DNA of 64,000 nucleotides from Pseudomonadota bacterium (lineage in GTDB: Archaea > Thermoplasmatota > SW-10-69-26 > JACQPN01 > JAJPHT01), in assembly GCA_021325135.1 (NCBI GenBank), contig JAJPHT010000039.1, positions 1-64,000 on the forward strand, written 5' to 3'. A program made the translations under genes and the position numbers. Positions 32,139-39,887 of the stretch are shown in pieces (position 1 is the first letter of the stretch; each line of letters begins with the position of its first letter). The notes beneath the pieces are model-generated. The model saw nothing but the letters and a program-made list of their open reading frames with translations, ran no database searches and was not told the DNA's origin.

Positions 32139-33026
32139 TCACGCGACGCGCTGGAAGCGCCCGTCCTGGCGCGCCATGGCGAAGTCCTTCTCCAGGAGGC
32201 GCGCGAGGTGCTTCTCCACCATGACGCGCTCGTGATAGCGCGCCAACGGCGTCGTGGGCTTGCCCATGCAGTGGCCCATCTCGGCCAGCTCGTCCAGGCT
32301 GCGCGGCGTCTCCAGGGAGGCGAGGATGCGGCGGTCGCGCTCGCGGATGGACTCGGCCATGCCGCGGAAGAGCGGCTTGATGCCCCGCTTGCGCGGCTCG
32401 GCGTGGCTGGAGACGAGGATCGCCACCGGCACGTCCGCGAGGGTCGAGGCGGTGCGCTCCAGCTCCGTGGGGTCGCTGGTGGGGTAGCCGTACCACGCCT
32501 TGTCGTCCGCGCCCACGTCAGCCGCGAAGAGGATGTGCCGCTCGGGGTCCAGCAGGGCGATCATGCCCGGCGAGTGGCCCGGCGCGGGGAGGAGGTGCCA
32601 CTCGTGCTTGTCCAGCTTGACGATGCCGTCCCCGCGCAGCTCCTTCTGGACGTGCGCCGGCTCGTAGCCCGCCTTGCGGATGGCGCTGGCCACCACGTCG
32701 CGGTCGCGGCGGCTGACCTCGTAGGTCTGGAGGTAGTCCTCGGCCCCCAGCATGGCGCGCGCCTCGGCCTTGGGGGCCCACACCTCGCGGAAGTCGCGCG
32801 CGCCGTGGCTGTGCGCCACGTGGCAGTGCGTGAGCAGGCACACGTCCACGTGGGGCGCGAGCTTGCGGCGCAGCGGGGCGGGGAGGCCCGCGTCCACGAG
32901 CACGACCTCGGACCCCTCGTCCAGGAGCAGCGAGCTGGCGCCCGGGTGCTCCGGCGGGCATGCGACCAGCCCCACGCCCTCCGCGACCCACGTCAGGGTC
33001 TTGGCGAGGTCCGGGGGCAGGGCCAT
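32139..33026 (-). CDS. metallo-beta-lactamase-fold hydrolase
   Basis: 295 residues from ATG at 33026. MBL features: VVLVDAGLP, then THCHVAHSHG where HxHxDH is expected (here HCHVAH, so the Asp is Ala), PAPGHSPG with the next His, FAADVG with the bridging Asp, and SSHAEP with the last His. The C-terminal 60 residues are a helical domain with winged-helix character (SLDELAEMGHCMGKPTTPLARYHERVMVEKHLARL), as in LACTB2-like enzymes. Missing the Asp usually impairs the second metal site. A thioester or ester hydrolase acting near CoA metabolism is possible. Confidence 0.8.
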   Translation of the reverse strand: MALPPDLAKTLTWVAEGVGLVACPPEHPGASSLLLDEGSEVVLVDAGLPAPLRRKLAPHVDVCLLTHCHVAHSHGARDFREVWAPKAEARAMLGAEDYLQTYEVSRRDRDVVASAIRKAGYEPAHVQKELRGDGIVKLDKHEWHLLPAPGHSPGMIALLDPERHILFAADVGADDKAWYGYPTSDPTELERTASTLADVPVAILVSSHAEPRKRGIKPLFRGMAESIRERDRRILASLETPRSLDELAEMGHCMGKPTTPLARYHERVMVEKHLARLLEKDFAMARQDGRFQRVA

Positions 33027-33070
33027 CGGCGGGGGACCCCCGCGCGCCGCGAAAACCCTTCCTAAGGCGA

Positions 33071-33172
33071 TCAGCCGGGGCTGGCGTGCGCCAGGAGCTT
33101 CACGATGTCCAGCGTGCAGAGGTGGACCGTGTCCTTGTGGCGGGCCATGCCGCACAGGCAGCAGAAGTCCAT
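33071..33172 (-). CDS. 33-residue CxxC miniprotein
   Basis: A short frame from ATG at 33172 to TGA at 33071: begins MDFCCLCGMARHKDTVHLC and ends AHASPG. Four Cys and two His in the first 19 residues could form one zinc site. GGGTAAGA (33193-33200; TCTTACCC on the minus strand) is 25 bases upstream of the ATG, as in other leaderless genes here, which makes a chance frame less likely. Tiny zinc proteins of this kind are known in haloarchaea. It lies between the MBL gene and the flavoprotein gene. Confidence 0.5.
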   Translation of the reverse strand: MDFCCLCGMARHKDTVHLCTLDIVKLLAHASPG

Positions 33173-33192
33173 GCTGTGGGGTCGACGGCGGG

Positions 33193-33200
33193 GGGTAAGA
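33193..33200 (-). promoter_or_regulatory. TATA-like element of the miniprotein gene
   Basis: TCTTACCC on the minus strand, 25 bases before the ATG at 33172. Confidence 0.4.
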
Positions 33201-33272
33201 GCGGCGCGTCCCTACCCATGGTGGTGGTGACAAACGATGGAGCCGCCGGCCGGCCCACCGGCTGCCCGGCCG

Positions 33273-34388
33273 CTACCACGAGTAGGCGCGCGAGACGCCC
33301 AGCGCGTGCACGATGCGCCTCAGCTCGCCCACCTTGCCGAGGTTCGCCAGCAGCGTCTTCGCGAGGACGGGGAGGTAGGCGCGCTCGGTGCTGACGCCGG
33401 GGCGCACGTCGATGAGCTTGGGCGCGAAGCGCGTGAGTCGGGCGAAGTCCTCGTTGCTCCACGCGCGCAGCGACTCCAGCGCGGGGCGGAAGGAGGGGTC
33501 GCACATGGGGTGCGCCGCGATGCGCGCGCCGTACTCGGAGAGCTTCCCTTCGTGGAGGCAGCGCGCGAGCGCGTCCGCCGCGTGGACGACCGCCGCCATG
33601 CCCCCCTTGGTGATGGGGTTCGTGAGCCCCGCGGCGTCGCCCACGAGGACGACGTTCCCCTCCTGCACCTTGTCGCCGAAGAAGCCGATGGGGTACGCCT
33701 CGCGCTTGCGCACCTTGCCCGCGACGCCCTTGTCCGCCATGAAGCGGTCGAGCCGCTCCCAGTCGTGGCCGTCGCCCGTCGCCAGGAGGCCCACGTTCCA
33801 CAGGTCGCCCCGCGGGAAGACCCACGCGTACTCGGGCGAGTACGTCTTGTCGGTGTAGAAGAGGAGCCGCTCGGGAGACGGGCCCTGCGCCTCGACGCGG
33901 TACTGGATGCCCAGCATCGTCTCGTGCGAGCCGCCCACGACCTTGCGCGTCACGCTGCCGGGCCCGTCGGCGCCGATGACGACGTCCGCTTCGCGCGACA
34001 TGCGGATGATATCATCCTGCGAGACCTTCACGCCAGTCCGGTAGTCGGCGCCCAGCGCGCGGCACTCCTCCGCCATCGCGGGGATCCACCGTTCGCGCGC
34101 CATGGTGTGCCCCTTCTGGTGCACGCGCGCCTCGACGCCCTCGGGGAAGAACCACGAGGCGCCCTCGAACGTCTGCGCGACGTAGGGCGCGGAGTCGAAC
34201 GCGCGGAAGAGGCGCAGCGTGTCGTCCGAGAGCCCCTCGCCGCAGAGCGTCGTGTGCGCCGCCGGCTCGCGCTCGTAGATCGTGACGTGCGCGTCGACGG
34301 CGTGCTCGCCGTTGAGCAGCGTCAGCGCGGTCACGACGCCCGCGAAGCCGCCCCCCACGATGCGGACGTCCAGCGAGCGCGAGGGCAT
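33273..34388 (-). CDS. geranylgeranyl reductase family flavoprotein
   Basis: 371 residues, FAD-dependent. Dinucleotide site IVGGGFAGVVTALTLL at the N-terminus, middle part with EADVVIGADGPGSVTR, and the second FAD motif VVLVGDAAGLTNPITKGGM, which is diagnostic of the GGR family. In archaea these enzymes saturate the isoprenoid chains of ether lipids, and related members reduce quinone side chains or act as other oxidoreductases. ATG at 34388. If it is the lipid enzyme it gives the window an ether-lipid gene next to its fatty-acid genes. CxxC and other cluster ligands of plant/methanogen types are not seen. Confidence 0.85.
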   Translation of the reverse strand: MPSRSLDVRIVGGGFAGVVTALTLLNGEHAVDAHVTIYEREPAAHTTLCGEGLSDDTLRLFRAFDSAPYVAQTFEGASWFFPEGVEARVHQKGHTMARERWIPAMAEECRALGADYRTGVKVSQDDIIRMSREADVVIGADGPGSVTRKVVGGSHETMLGIQYRVEAQGPSPERLLFYTDKTYSPEYAWVFPRGDLWNVGLLATGDGHDWERLDRFMADKGVAGKVRKREAYPIGFFGDKVQEGNVVLVGDAAGLTNPITKGGMAAVVHAADALARCLHEGKLSEYGARIAAHPMCDPSFRPALESLRAWSNEDFARLTRFAPKLIDVRPGVSTERAYLPVLAKTLLANLGKVGELRRIVHALGVSRAYSW

Positions 34389-34429
34389 CGGGGCGGGCGA
34401 GGGGTGGACCCCGGAAAGAGGTTTGTCCC

Positions 34430-34891
34430 CTAGAGGGTTCCCTTCTTCACCGCGGCCGCCAGATGGTCGAGGCTGAGGGCGCGCTCCTTGCCCAGCGCCT
34501 TGGCTGCCGCCTCCCGAAGCTTCTCGTCCTGCACGAGGAGCACGCTCCCCGGAGTCGCGAGCGCGAGGTCCAGGAAGGTCGCGTCGTAGTAGGTGACGCC
34601 GTGCCGCTCCGTGATCTCGCCGGCCCGCGCGACGCTCTCCTTCTCCCAGGCGGCGATGGTGACGCCCTGGAGGATCTCCGCGACGACCTGCTGGCGGTCC
34701 TCCAGGGACTTGCCGAAGGCCTCGGGGTGCTTGCGGTGGACGATGTTGCCCACCTCGTACACGACGCGCAGCGGGGCGAGCACGTCGTACCGGGCCTGCA
34801 CGTGCGCGAACGCCTCGGACCACGCCTCGTGGTCGGCCTGGAGGGAGTCGATGAGCGCGCTGGTGTCGACGACGAAGACGGGCGCGCTCAT
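34430..34891 (-). CDS. vapC: PIN-domain ribonuclease (VapC-type toxin)
   Basis: 153 residues with the PIN acidic residues: VVDTSALID near the N-terminus, VVYEVGN, then YYDATFLDLAL, and VQDEKL. PIN toxins cleave RNA, often tRNA or rRNA. The ATG at 34891 overlaps the antitoxin stop as ATGA, so expression is coupled. Usual length is about 130-150. Confidence 0.85.
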   Translation of the reverse strand: MSAPVFVVDTSALIDSLQADHEAWSEAFAHVQARYDVLAPLRVVYEVGNIVHRKHPEAFGKSLEDRQQVVAEILQGVTIAAWEKESVARAGEITERHGVTYYDATFLDLALATPGSVLLVQDEKLREAAAKALGKERALSLDHLAAAVKKGTL

Positions 34892-35103
34892 TCGTCGCGC
34901 TCCTCGCGGGTCCAGCGCGCGCCCGCGCCCTTGGGCAGCCGGATGCGCCGCTTCGCGAGGCTTTCCCGGCGCTTCCTGGCCATCATGCCCCGGACCTTCT
35001 CCTCGAAGGCCTGGCGCGCGACGTCGTTGGCGTTGAGCCCGGAGGCGAGGATGTAGGCCGTGATCCCCTCGTTCGTCTCCCGGAACTGGATCTTGATCGA
35101 CAT
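34888..35103 (-). CDS. vapB: VapB-type antitoxin
   Basis: 71 residues. A short beta strand (IKIQFRE) followed by helices (NANDVARQAFEEKVRGMMARKRRESLAKRRIR) and a basic tail, typical for antitoxins that bind DNA as dimers and cap the toxin. Overlaps the toxin gene by 4 bases. Upstream sits a perfect palindrome at 35126-35143 that covers the expected TATA position, pointing to autoregulation. Confidence 0.75.
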   Translation of the reverse strand: MSIKIQFRETNEGITAYILASGLNANDVARQAFEEKVRGMMARKRRESLAKRRIRLPKGAGARWTREERDE

Positions 35104-35125
35104 CCTTGGGTTTGATCCGCATCAC

Positions 35126-35143
35126 GGATACATGAACGTATCC
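35126..35143. promoter_or_regulatory. palindromic operator over the vapBC promoter
   Basis: GGATAC-ATGAAC-GTATCC, a perfect 6-bp inverted repeat with a 6-base spacer. It lies 23-40 bases before the antitoxin ATG at 35103, where the TATA box of a leaderless archaeal gene should be. Binding of VapB/VapBC here would block TBP. Confidence 0.65.
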
Positions 35144-35342
35144 CCAGGGCGCTGCGTTGCAGCAGGGTCCTCCCAGGTCCCCTTCGCTGGGGCTTGCCCC
35201 CTTTTCTTCGCCAAACCACCGCCGGCGATCCGGCGACGACGGGCCAGCGAGAAGGATCGCCACAAAGTCCCGGGGCCCCTGAGAGATCGCTTTCCAAGCC
35301 CTCAAATCCCCCTCCGCCCTCGGAAAGCCCCGAGGTGCACCC

Positions 35343-35759
35343 ATGAGCGGAGACGCCCGCCCGATCTGCCCCCAGTGCGGGGCCCCCCTGTTCCACCGCG
35401 CGCACGGCGACCAGACCTGCGTGCAGCACGGCCACTGGCTGCCCAGCGAGGTGCTCGACGCCACCTTCGGCGGCGGGGCCTCCGGCGCGGTGCGCGCCGC
35501 CACGCAGCGCACGGGCCTGACGCCGCGCAAGTGCCCGGACGACCGCTACGAGATGAGCCACGTCGCCAACGCCAGCGGCACCGTGCAGGCCGACGCGTGC
35601 GGCCGCTGCGGCGGCGTCTGGATCCCGCTCTCCCTCGTGGAATCGCTGAAGGCCACGACGCCGGTCAACGCCTCCACGGACGCCGAGGCGCGCAGCCTGC
35701 TCGCGCTGGCCGCGGCGCGGGCGCTCTGCTCGCCCGCCCCCGCGCCGCGGCGGCGCTGA
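35343..35759 (+). CDS. zinc-ribbon protein (zf-TFIIB-like)
   Basis: 138 residues with two zinc knuckles: CPQCGAPLF paired with CVQHGHWLP, and CPDDRYEM paired with CGRCGGVWIP. The CGRCGGVWI part is the signature of the zf-TFIIB family (PF13453). The gene at 60280-60648 is a paralogue with the same plan. TCAAATCC near 35302-35309 may be the TATA element. Role unknown, possibly nucleic-acid or protein binding. A T-rich tract follows the stop. Confidence 0.7.
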   Translation: MSGDARPICPQCGAPLFHRAHGDQTCVQHGHWLPSEVLDATFGGGASGAVRAATQRTGLTPRKCPDDRYEMSHVANASGTVQADACGRCGGVWIPLSLVESLKATTPVNASTDAEARSLLALAAARALCSPAPAPRRR

Positions 35760-35760
35760 G

Positions 35761-35772
35761 CCGTTTTCTTAC
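35761..35772 (+). terminator. T-rich tract after the zinc-ribbon gene
   Basis: CCGTTTTCTTACGG directly after the TGA at 35759. It is a small dyad (CCGT...ACGG) around a T run and overlaps the 3' end of the convergent gene, so it may stop transcription from the plus strand. Confidence 0.35.
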
Positions 35773-38189
35773 GGCGTCGGCACCGGGATGGGCGTTCCTC
35801 CGGTGCCGGTCGTCGTTCCTGTGCCCGTCCCCGTGGGCGTCCCGCCGGTCGAAATGGGGATGCTCTTCCCCGTCACGTCCACCAGCGCCAGGGGCGGCAT
35901 CACCGGCGCGGGCGGCGGCAGAAGCGCGGGGTGGATCTTCTCCAGGTCCACCGCGAGCTTCAGCAGGCCCTGCAGCGCCTCGGCGTACGAGCCGGGCGCC
36001 GCGATCTGGATGAGCGTCGCCGCGCCGGGGTCCGCGAGCATCTGCTTGACCTCGGCGTCCGCGGCGTCGGCCTCCTTCACGATGAGCGCGCGGTTGCCCT
36101 CGAAGCCCACGATGGGCAGGCGCCAGATGGGGTGGTCCCCGTTGAACGAGTCGAACTGCGGGACGTCGTCGCGCAGCGAGGGCTCCAGGAGCGCCGCCTG
36201 GCAGAGGAGGCCGAAGTAGTACGTCTTGTTGTGGTTGACGTGCTGGAGCAGCGGGTCCGCGTCCGTGATGACGATGGGCGGCGGCACCTCGAAGGAGGGC
36301 GTCGCCGTCGCGGTCGGGGTGCCATCATCCGCGCGCAGCGTGCTGCCCAGCGGGATCGTCAGGCGGCGGCGGTAGCCCGAGGCCGTGACGAACGCCAGCT
36401 CGACGCGGTTGACCTGCGCGAAGTTGGGGATGGAGAGGTTGCCCAGCACCGTGAGGTCGGGGCCCAGCGTGAGGTCCATCTGCGCGCCCGTGAGGTCGGA
36501 GGCCGGGGCGGGCACGTTGAGGCGGATCGTCTGCGTCGCGCGGGTCGTGCCGGGGCGCAGGCTGAACGTCGTCGTGCCGTCGCCCACCGCGACGTCCACG
36601 GTGGCGCCGCCGCTGCCCACGCCGTAGTCCAGCGTCACGTCCACCGCGACGACGGGCAGGTTCGCGCCGCGGCGCACGTCCACGGCGGCCGCCAGCGTGT
36701 CGAAGTGCGGCCGCAGCTTGCGCTCCAGGAGGTTGGGCTCGAAGATGCGCCGCAGGTCGACGATCTGCTCGTCGGTGAAGAGGTACGCCTGGCCTGGCTG
36801 GCTGAGGTCCGCGATGGTCTCGCTCTCCACCTCCAGCACGTCCTCGACGTGGGTGCAGACCATGTAGTTCTCGTACATCGTCCAGCGGATGAGGTTCGTG
36901 ACGCGCGAGAGCAGCGGCGAGACCTTGCCCAGCGTGCTGGTCACGGCGTCGGAGAGGTCGCGCTGCGTGGACTGCGCGAGGCGCGTCGCCTGGTTCACCA
37001 GCGTCTTCGCGGCGTGGAGCGAGGAGTTGACGTCCAGCGACGTGTCGACGTGGCTGTGCGAGGTCGCGGTCGCCGTGACCTTCACGTCCGCGCCGCCACC
37101 GCCGAAGGCGAACGGAGGCAGGAAGAACCCGCCGCCGCCCGCGAGCGCCGTCGTGCGGACGCTGGTGGCGAGGCTCGTGACCGCGTCCACGCTGCCCACG
37201 CTGTGGAGGCCGTTCACGACGTCCTCGGTCGCGCGGGAGACCAGCTCGTCCACGCTGCGCGTCGCGTTCTGCACGAGCTTCTCGGCGGTCTGCGTCGTCT
37301 CCTTGAGGATGGAACCCGGGTCCAGGGGCTCAAGCTGCGTCAGCTCGCCCAGCGTGTAGCCCAGGAAGTTCCACTCCTGCCGGACGCGCACGAGGTAGCG
37401 GCGCGGGGGCTTGCCGTTGACGGACGCGCCGATGCGCGGGACGACGAGGCGCTTCACCAGCGGCACGCGGCGCTTGCGGAAGTCCGTCTCGTCGCCGCCC
37501 ATCTGGCCCAGGATCGGGTCGTTGACGGGCCCGAGCAGCTTCGTCAAGTCCTGGCAGAGGTCCGTCGTGAAGTCCGCCGGCAGGCGGTCCAGCGGGTTGT
37601 CCGTGAGCGGCACCGACGCGATGGCCTTCTGCGCGGTGGAGGCCACGCTCGTCACCTCAATGGGCACCTCCACGGGCGGGTCGATGGTGAGGTCCATGAC
37701 CTGGTGCTGCTTGCCCATGGGGATGTTCACGGGGCGCGTGATGGCGGGGGCGCCCTTGCGGAGGATCTCCACCGTGCCGTTGGAGGGCGTCGACGGCATG
37801 TCGCCCATCATGTTGCCCGACATCGCGGGGAAGAGGAGGAGGGCGGCGCCGCGGCGGTCCGTCGTCGTCTCGTCGCGCAGGTCGCTCCCCTGGAGAAGCC
37901 GCACGCGCAGGCCGGGCACGGGGTCGCCCGACGCGGTGCGCGCCAGGAGGAGGACGACGGGCTGCTTGCGGCCGTCCATGGCCGTCGTGGCCTTGCTGGC
38001 GAGCTTCGCGGGCCGGTCGACGAAGGGGCGAAGGCCGTGCGGGTCCTCCAGGCGCCGCGTGAACTGCGCGCGCAGCTTGGGGGTGAACGTCTTGACCGGC
38101 GAAGGCTGGGGCGCGGGCGCCGGGCCCGCCCTCACGGGCTTCGTCGCGATGGGCTCTCGGGCCGGGCGCTTGCTGGCGGTGGGCGGCAT
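35769..38189 (-). CDS. large uncharacterised protein
   Basis: 806 residues from ATG at 38189. N-terminal 40 residues are basic and Pro-rich without a signal peptide. Then a beta-rich part with QPVVLLLARTASGDPVPGLRVRLLQG (Ig-like or carboxypeptidase-regulatory look), a segment RYLVRVRQEWNFLGYTLGEL reminiscent of large conserved proteins of actinobacteria and myxobacteria, a helical coiled region (about 300-450) interrupted by a Gly/Phe-rich patch (GGGGFFLPPFAFGGGG), and a Gly/Thr/Pro-rich tail of GTGTGT-type repeats. Not recognised. Size, lack of signal and repeat tail would fit an intracellular structural or assembly protein, but that is a guess. Confidence 0.6.
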   Translation of the reverse strand: MPPTASKRPAREPIATKPVRAGPAPAPQPSPVKTFTPKLRAQFTRRLEDPHGLRPFVDRPAKLASKATTAMDGRKQPVVLLLARTASGDPVPGLRVRLLQGSDLRDETTTDRRGAALLLFPAMSGNMMGDMPSTPSNGTVEILRKGAPAITRPVNIPMGKQHQVMDLTIDPPVEVPIEVTSVASTAQKAIASVPLTDNPLDRLPADFTTDLCQDLTKLLGPVNDPILGQMGGDETDFRKRRVPLVKRLVVPRIGASVNGKPPRRYLVRVRQEWNFLGYTLGELTQLEPLDPGSILKETTQTAEKLVQNATRSVDELVSRATEDVVNGLHSVGSVDAVTSLATSVRTTALAGGGGFFLPPFAFGGGGADVKVTATATSHSHVDTSLDVNSSLHAAKTLVNQATRLAQSTQRDLSDAVTSTLGKVSPLLSRVTNLIRWTMYENYMVCTHVEDVLEVESETIADLSQPGQAYLFTDEQIVDLRRIFEPNLLERKLRPHFDTLAAAVDVRRGANLPVVAVDVTLDYGVGSGGATVDVAVGDGTTTFSLRPGTTRATQTIRLNVPAPASDLTGAQMDLTLGPDLTVLGNLSIPNFAQVNRVELAFVTASGYRRRLTIPLGSTLRADDGTPTATATPSFEVPPPIVITDADPLLQHVNHNKTYYFGLLCQAALLEPSLRDDVPQFDSFNGDHPIWRLPIVGFEGNRALIVKEADAADAEVKQMLADPGAATLIQIAAPGSYAEALQGLLKLAVDLEKIHPALLPPPAPVMPPLALVDVTGKSIPISTGGTPTGTGTGTTTGTGGTPIPVPTP

Positions 38190-38370
38190 GGTTCTCCGCC
38201 GGCCGGACGAGCATGGCCTCGTGAATCCCCTCCGGGGCGCACGCCGCCCGGCTGCGCGCACGGGGGATATCATGCACCCGCGGCGCCATCCAAGACGGAC
38301 AGCGGCAGGACGCCCCGGAGTCGTCCGGCGTGGGAAACGCTTTTTCCCTCCCCCGCCCGGTGAGGCCGCG

Positions 38371-38745
38371 ATGCCCGCCCTCTTCACGCCGGCCTTCTTC
38401 GACGAGCTGGTCAAGCGCCTCAACAACGACGCGGACTTCAAGCAGAAGGCCGGGAGCATCGCGGCCACGGTGCTCATGGTGAACACCGACAGCAAGACCT
38501 CCTTCATCCTCACGCTCAACAAGGGCAGCGCGTCGTGGTCGCCGGGCGCGGCGGACAGCAAGGCGGACTTCACGTTCCTGGGCGACTCCGCGACGTGGCT
38601 CTCCAACCACAAGGGCGAGGCGCCCATGGAGAAGCTCGTCATGACGGGGAAGCTGAAGTTCAAGGGCAGCATCCCCAAGATCATGGGCCTGCGCTCGCAG
38701 CTTGGCGTCATCGACCGGATCGCGCAGGGCGTGCCGCTGGAGTAA
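38371..38745 (+). CDS. SCP2 sterol-binding-domain protein
   Basis: 124 residues, a single SCP2 domain: FFDELVKRLNNDADFKQKAG at the start, ADFTFLGDSATWLSNHKGE in the middle, and MTGKLKFKGSIPKIMGL near the end. SCP2 proteins bind lipids or acyl-CoA in a hydrophobic tunnel. It stands alone with a T-rich promoter region upstream. In the context of this window it may carry acyl chains made or used by the synthase and acyl-CoA dehydrogenase. Confidence 0.85.
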   Translation: MPALFTPAFFDELVKRLNNDADFKQKAGSIAATVLMVNTDSKTSFILTLNKGSASWSPGAADSKADFTFLGDSATWLSNHKGEAPMEKLVMTGKLKFKGSIPKIMGLRSQLGVIDRIAQGVPLE

Positions 38746-38748
38746 GGC

Positions 38749-39291
38749 CTAGAGCTTCAGACGGCCTTTCCTGCGGGTGGCTGCGGGCAGCTCCCCACGC
38801 TCAGCGAGATGCACCGCGAGCCGGCTGATGATTGCCACGAGCTCGTCCTCGCTCTCCCAGTTGATGGTCGTCACGAACGGCTCGCTGGCGTGGCCTTCGT
38901 GCTCATTGCTGACGACCTGGCTCAGCGGGAAGTCCACGTGGGTGAGGATGGCGCGCTTCCGGGCTCCCTCGGGTTGGCGCGCCTGGATGTCGCTGAACTC
39001 GCTGCTCCAGCCGCCCTCCCGGCCCCAGGGAGCGGCCACGTAGACGGTGAAGTCGCTGACCTCTTCGAGCCTGCGGGTCATGGGGGCCGGACGCAGGCCC
39101 GGCGCAAGCTCCTGCGCCCGAGGGTGGCGCTGGGTGTAGGCGTCAAAGCCCAAGGCGCGGAGACGGTCTTGGACCCGGTCGAGGAGGTCGCGCGCATCCC
39201 TCCCCGCGCCCTGGATGTCGCGGAAGGATCCGCAGATGTAGATCCGGAATGGCTGTTCCTTCTCATCGGGAGAGGGAAGCGTGTCCGGCAT
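38749..39291 (-). CDS. hypothetical protein, possible DUF7509/deoxyribosyltransferase-like fold
   Basis: 180 residues. RIYICGSFRD near the N-terminus, then EEVSDFTVYVAAPWGREGGWSSEF, is the pattern of small Rossmann-like proteins related to nucleoside 2-deoxyribosyltransferases and TIR domains; haloarchaeal DUF7509 proteins have a similar order of motifs. Ends with basic RRKGRLKL. It is divergent from the regulator at 39538 with an intergenic region clearly less GC-rich than the rest, so the pair may have been acquired together. Confidence 0.5.
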   Translation of the reverse strand: MPDTLPSPDEKEQPFRIYICGSFRDIQGAGRDARDLLDRVQDRLRALGFDAYTQRHPRAQELAPGLRPAPMTRRLEEVSDFTVYVAAPWGREGGWSSEFSDIQARQPEGARKRAILTHVDFPLSQVVSNEHEGHASEPFVTTINWESEDELVAIISRLAVHLAERGELPAATRRKGRLKL

Positions 39292-39537
39292 GACGACGAA
39301 AAAACCGTGGGGGAACCATCAAGGTTCCGTCTCTCGTCAGATGTTGAGCGAAAATTCAATCTCTGCTGTAGACTTCTGGAGCGTTGTTGAGAACGCCAAA
39401 TGCCTTGCCTGAGGGCCCCAAAAGGCTATCCGGAATCGCACCTGGGCGTCGTATTGAAATTCCGTTCAGTCTATGACTGTGCGAGAAGGTAGTTGAAGGG
39501 CCTTTCAGACCCTTCCAGCCCTTCAGGAGGACCTCAC

Positions 39538-39879
39538 GTGCCAAAGCTTCCGCCCCGTGCCCGCTATGAGCTCATCCAGGCGGTCATCCGAGCGTTCGAC
39601 AGCCCTACGCGCCAGAAGCTCATGGGGCACCTGTTCGAGGCAGGGAAGGATGGCCTGCGAACATCGGACCTCGCACGGCTCACGGGGGAGCGGGCCGACA
39701 CCGTGCGGAAGGCGCTTCAAGTGCTGGAGCAGGCGCTTCTGGTAGCGAACCAAGTGGGCCGCGATGAGAGCGGCGTGTTCAGCCGCTACGTCATCACGGA
39801 TTATGGCGACGAATGGTTCGACCGGAAGATGGGCCTTGCCGAAGGCAGGCGCGCTCTCCCGCTCGTCGCGGAAGCCTGA
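39538..39879 (+). CDS. winged-helix DNA-binding protein
   Basis: 113 residues from GTG at 39538, with AGGAGG 7-8 bases upstream deciding the start. The helix-turn-helix region is DGLRTSDLARLTGERADTVRKALQVLEQALLV and the wing SGVFSRYVITDYGDEWFDR. Codon use includes TAT and other AT-ending codons that are rare in its neighbours. Likely regulates itself and the divergent gene at 38749-39291. Confidence 0.65.
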   Translation: MPKLPPRARYELIQAVIRAFDSPTRQKLMGHLFEAGKDGLRTSDLARLTGERADTVRKALQVLEQALLVANQVGRDESGVFSRYVITDYGDEWFDRKMGLAEGRRALPLVAEA

Positions 39880-39887
39880 GCGGTCTC

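Noticed and set aside
34430-35530. Longer open frame extending the PIN toxin upstream to 35530
   Set aside because: The extension runs through the antitoxin gene in another frame and has no domain character. The ATG at 34891 overlaps the antitoxin stop as expected for vapBC.
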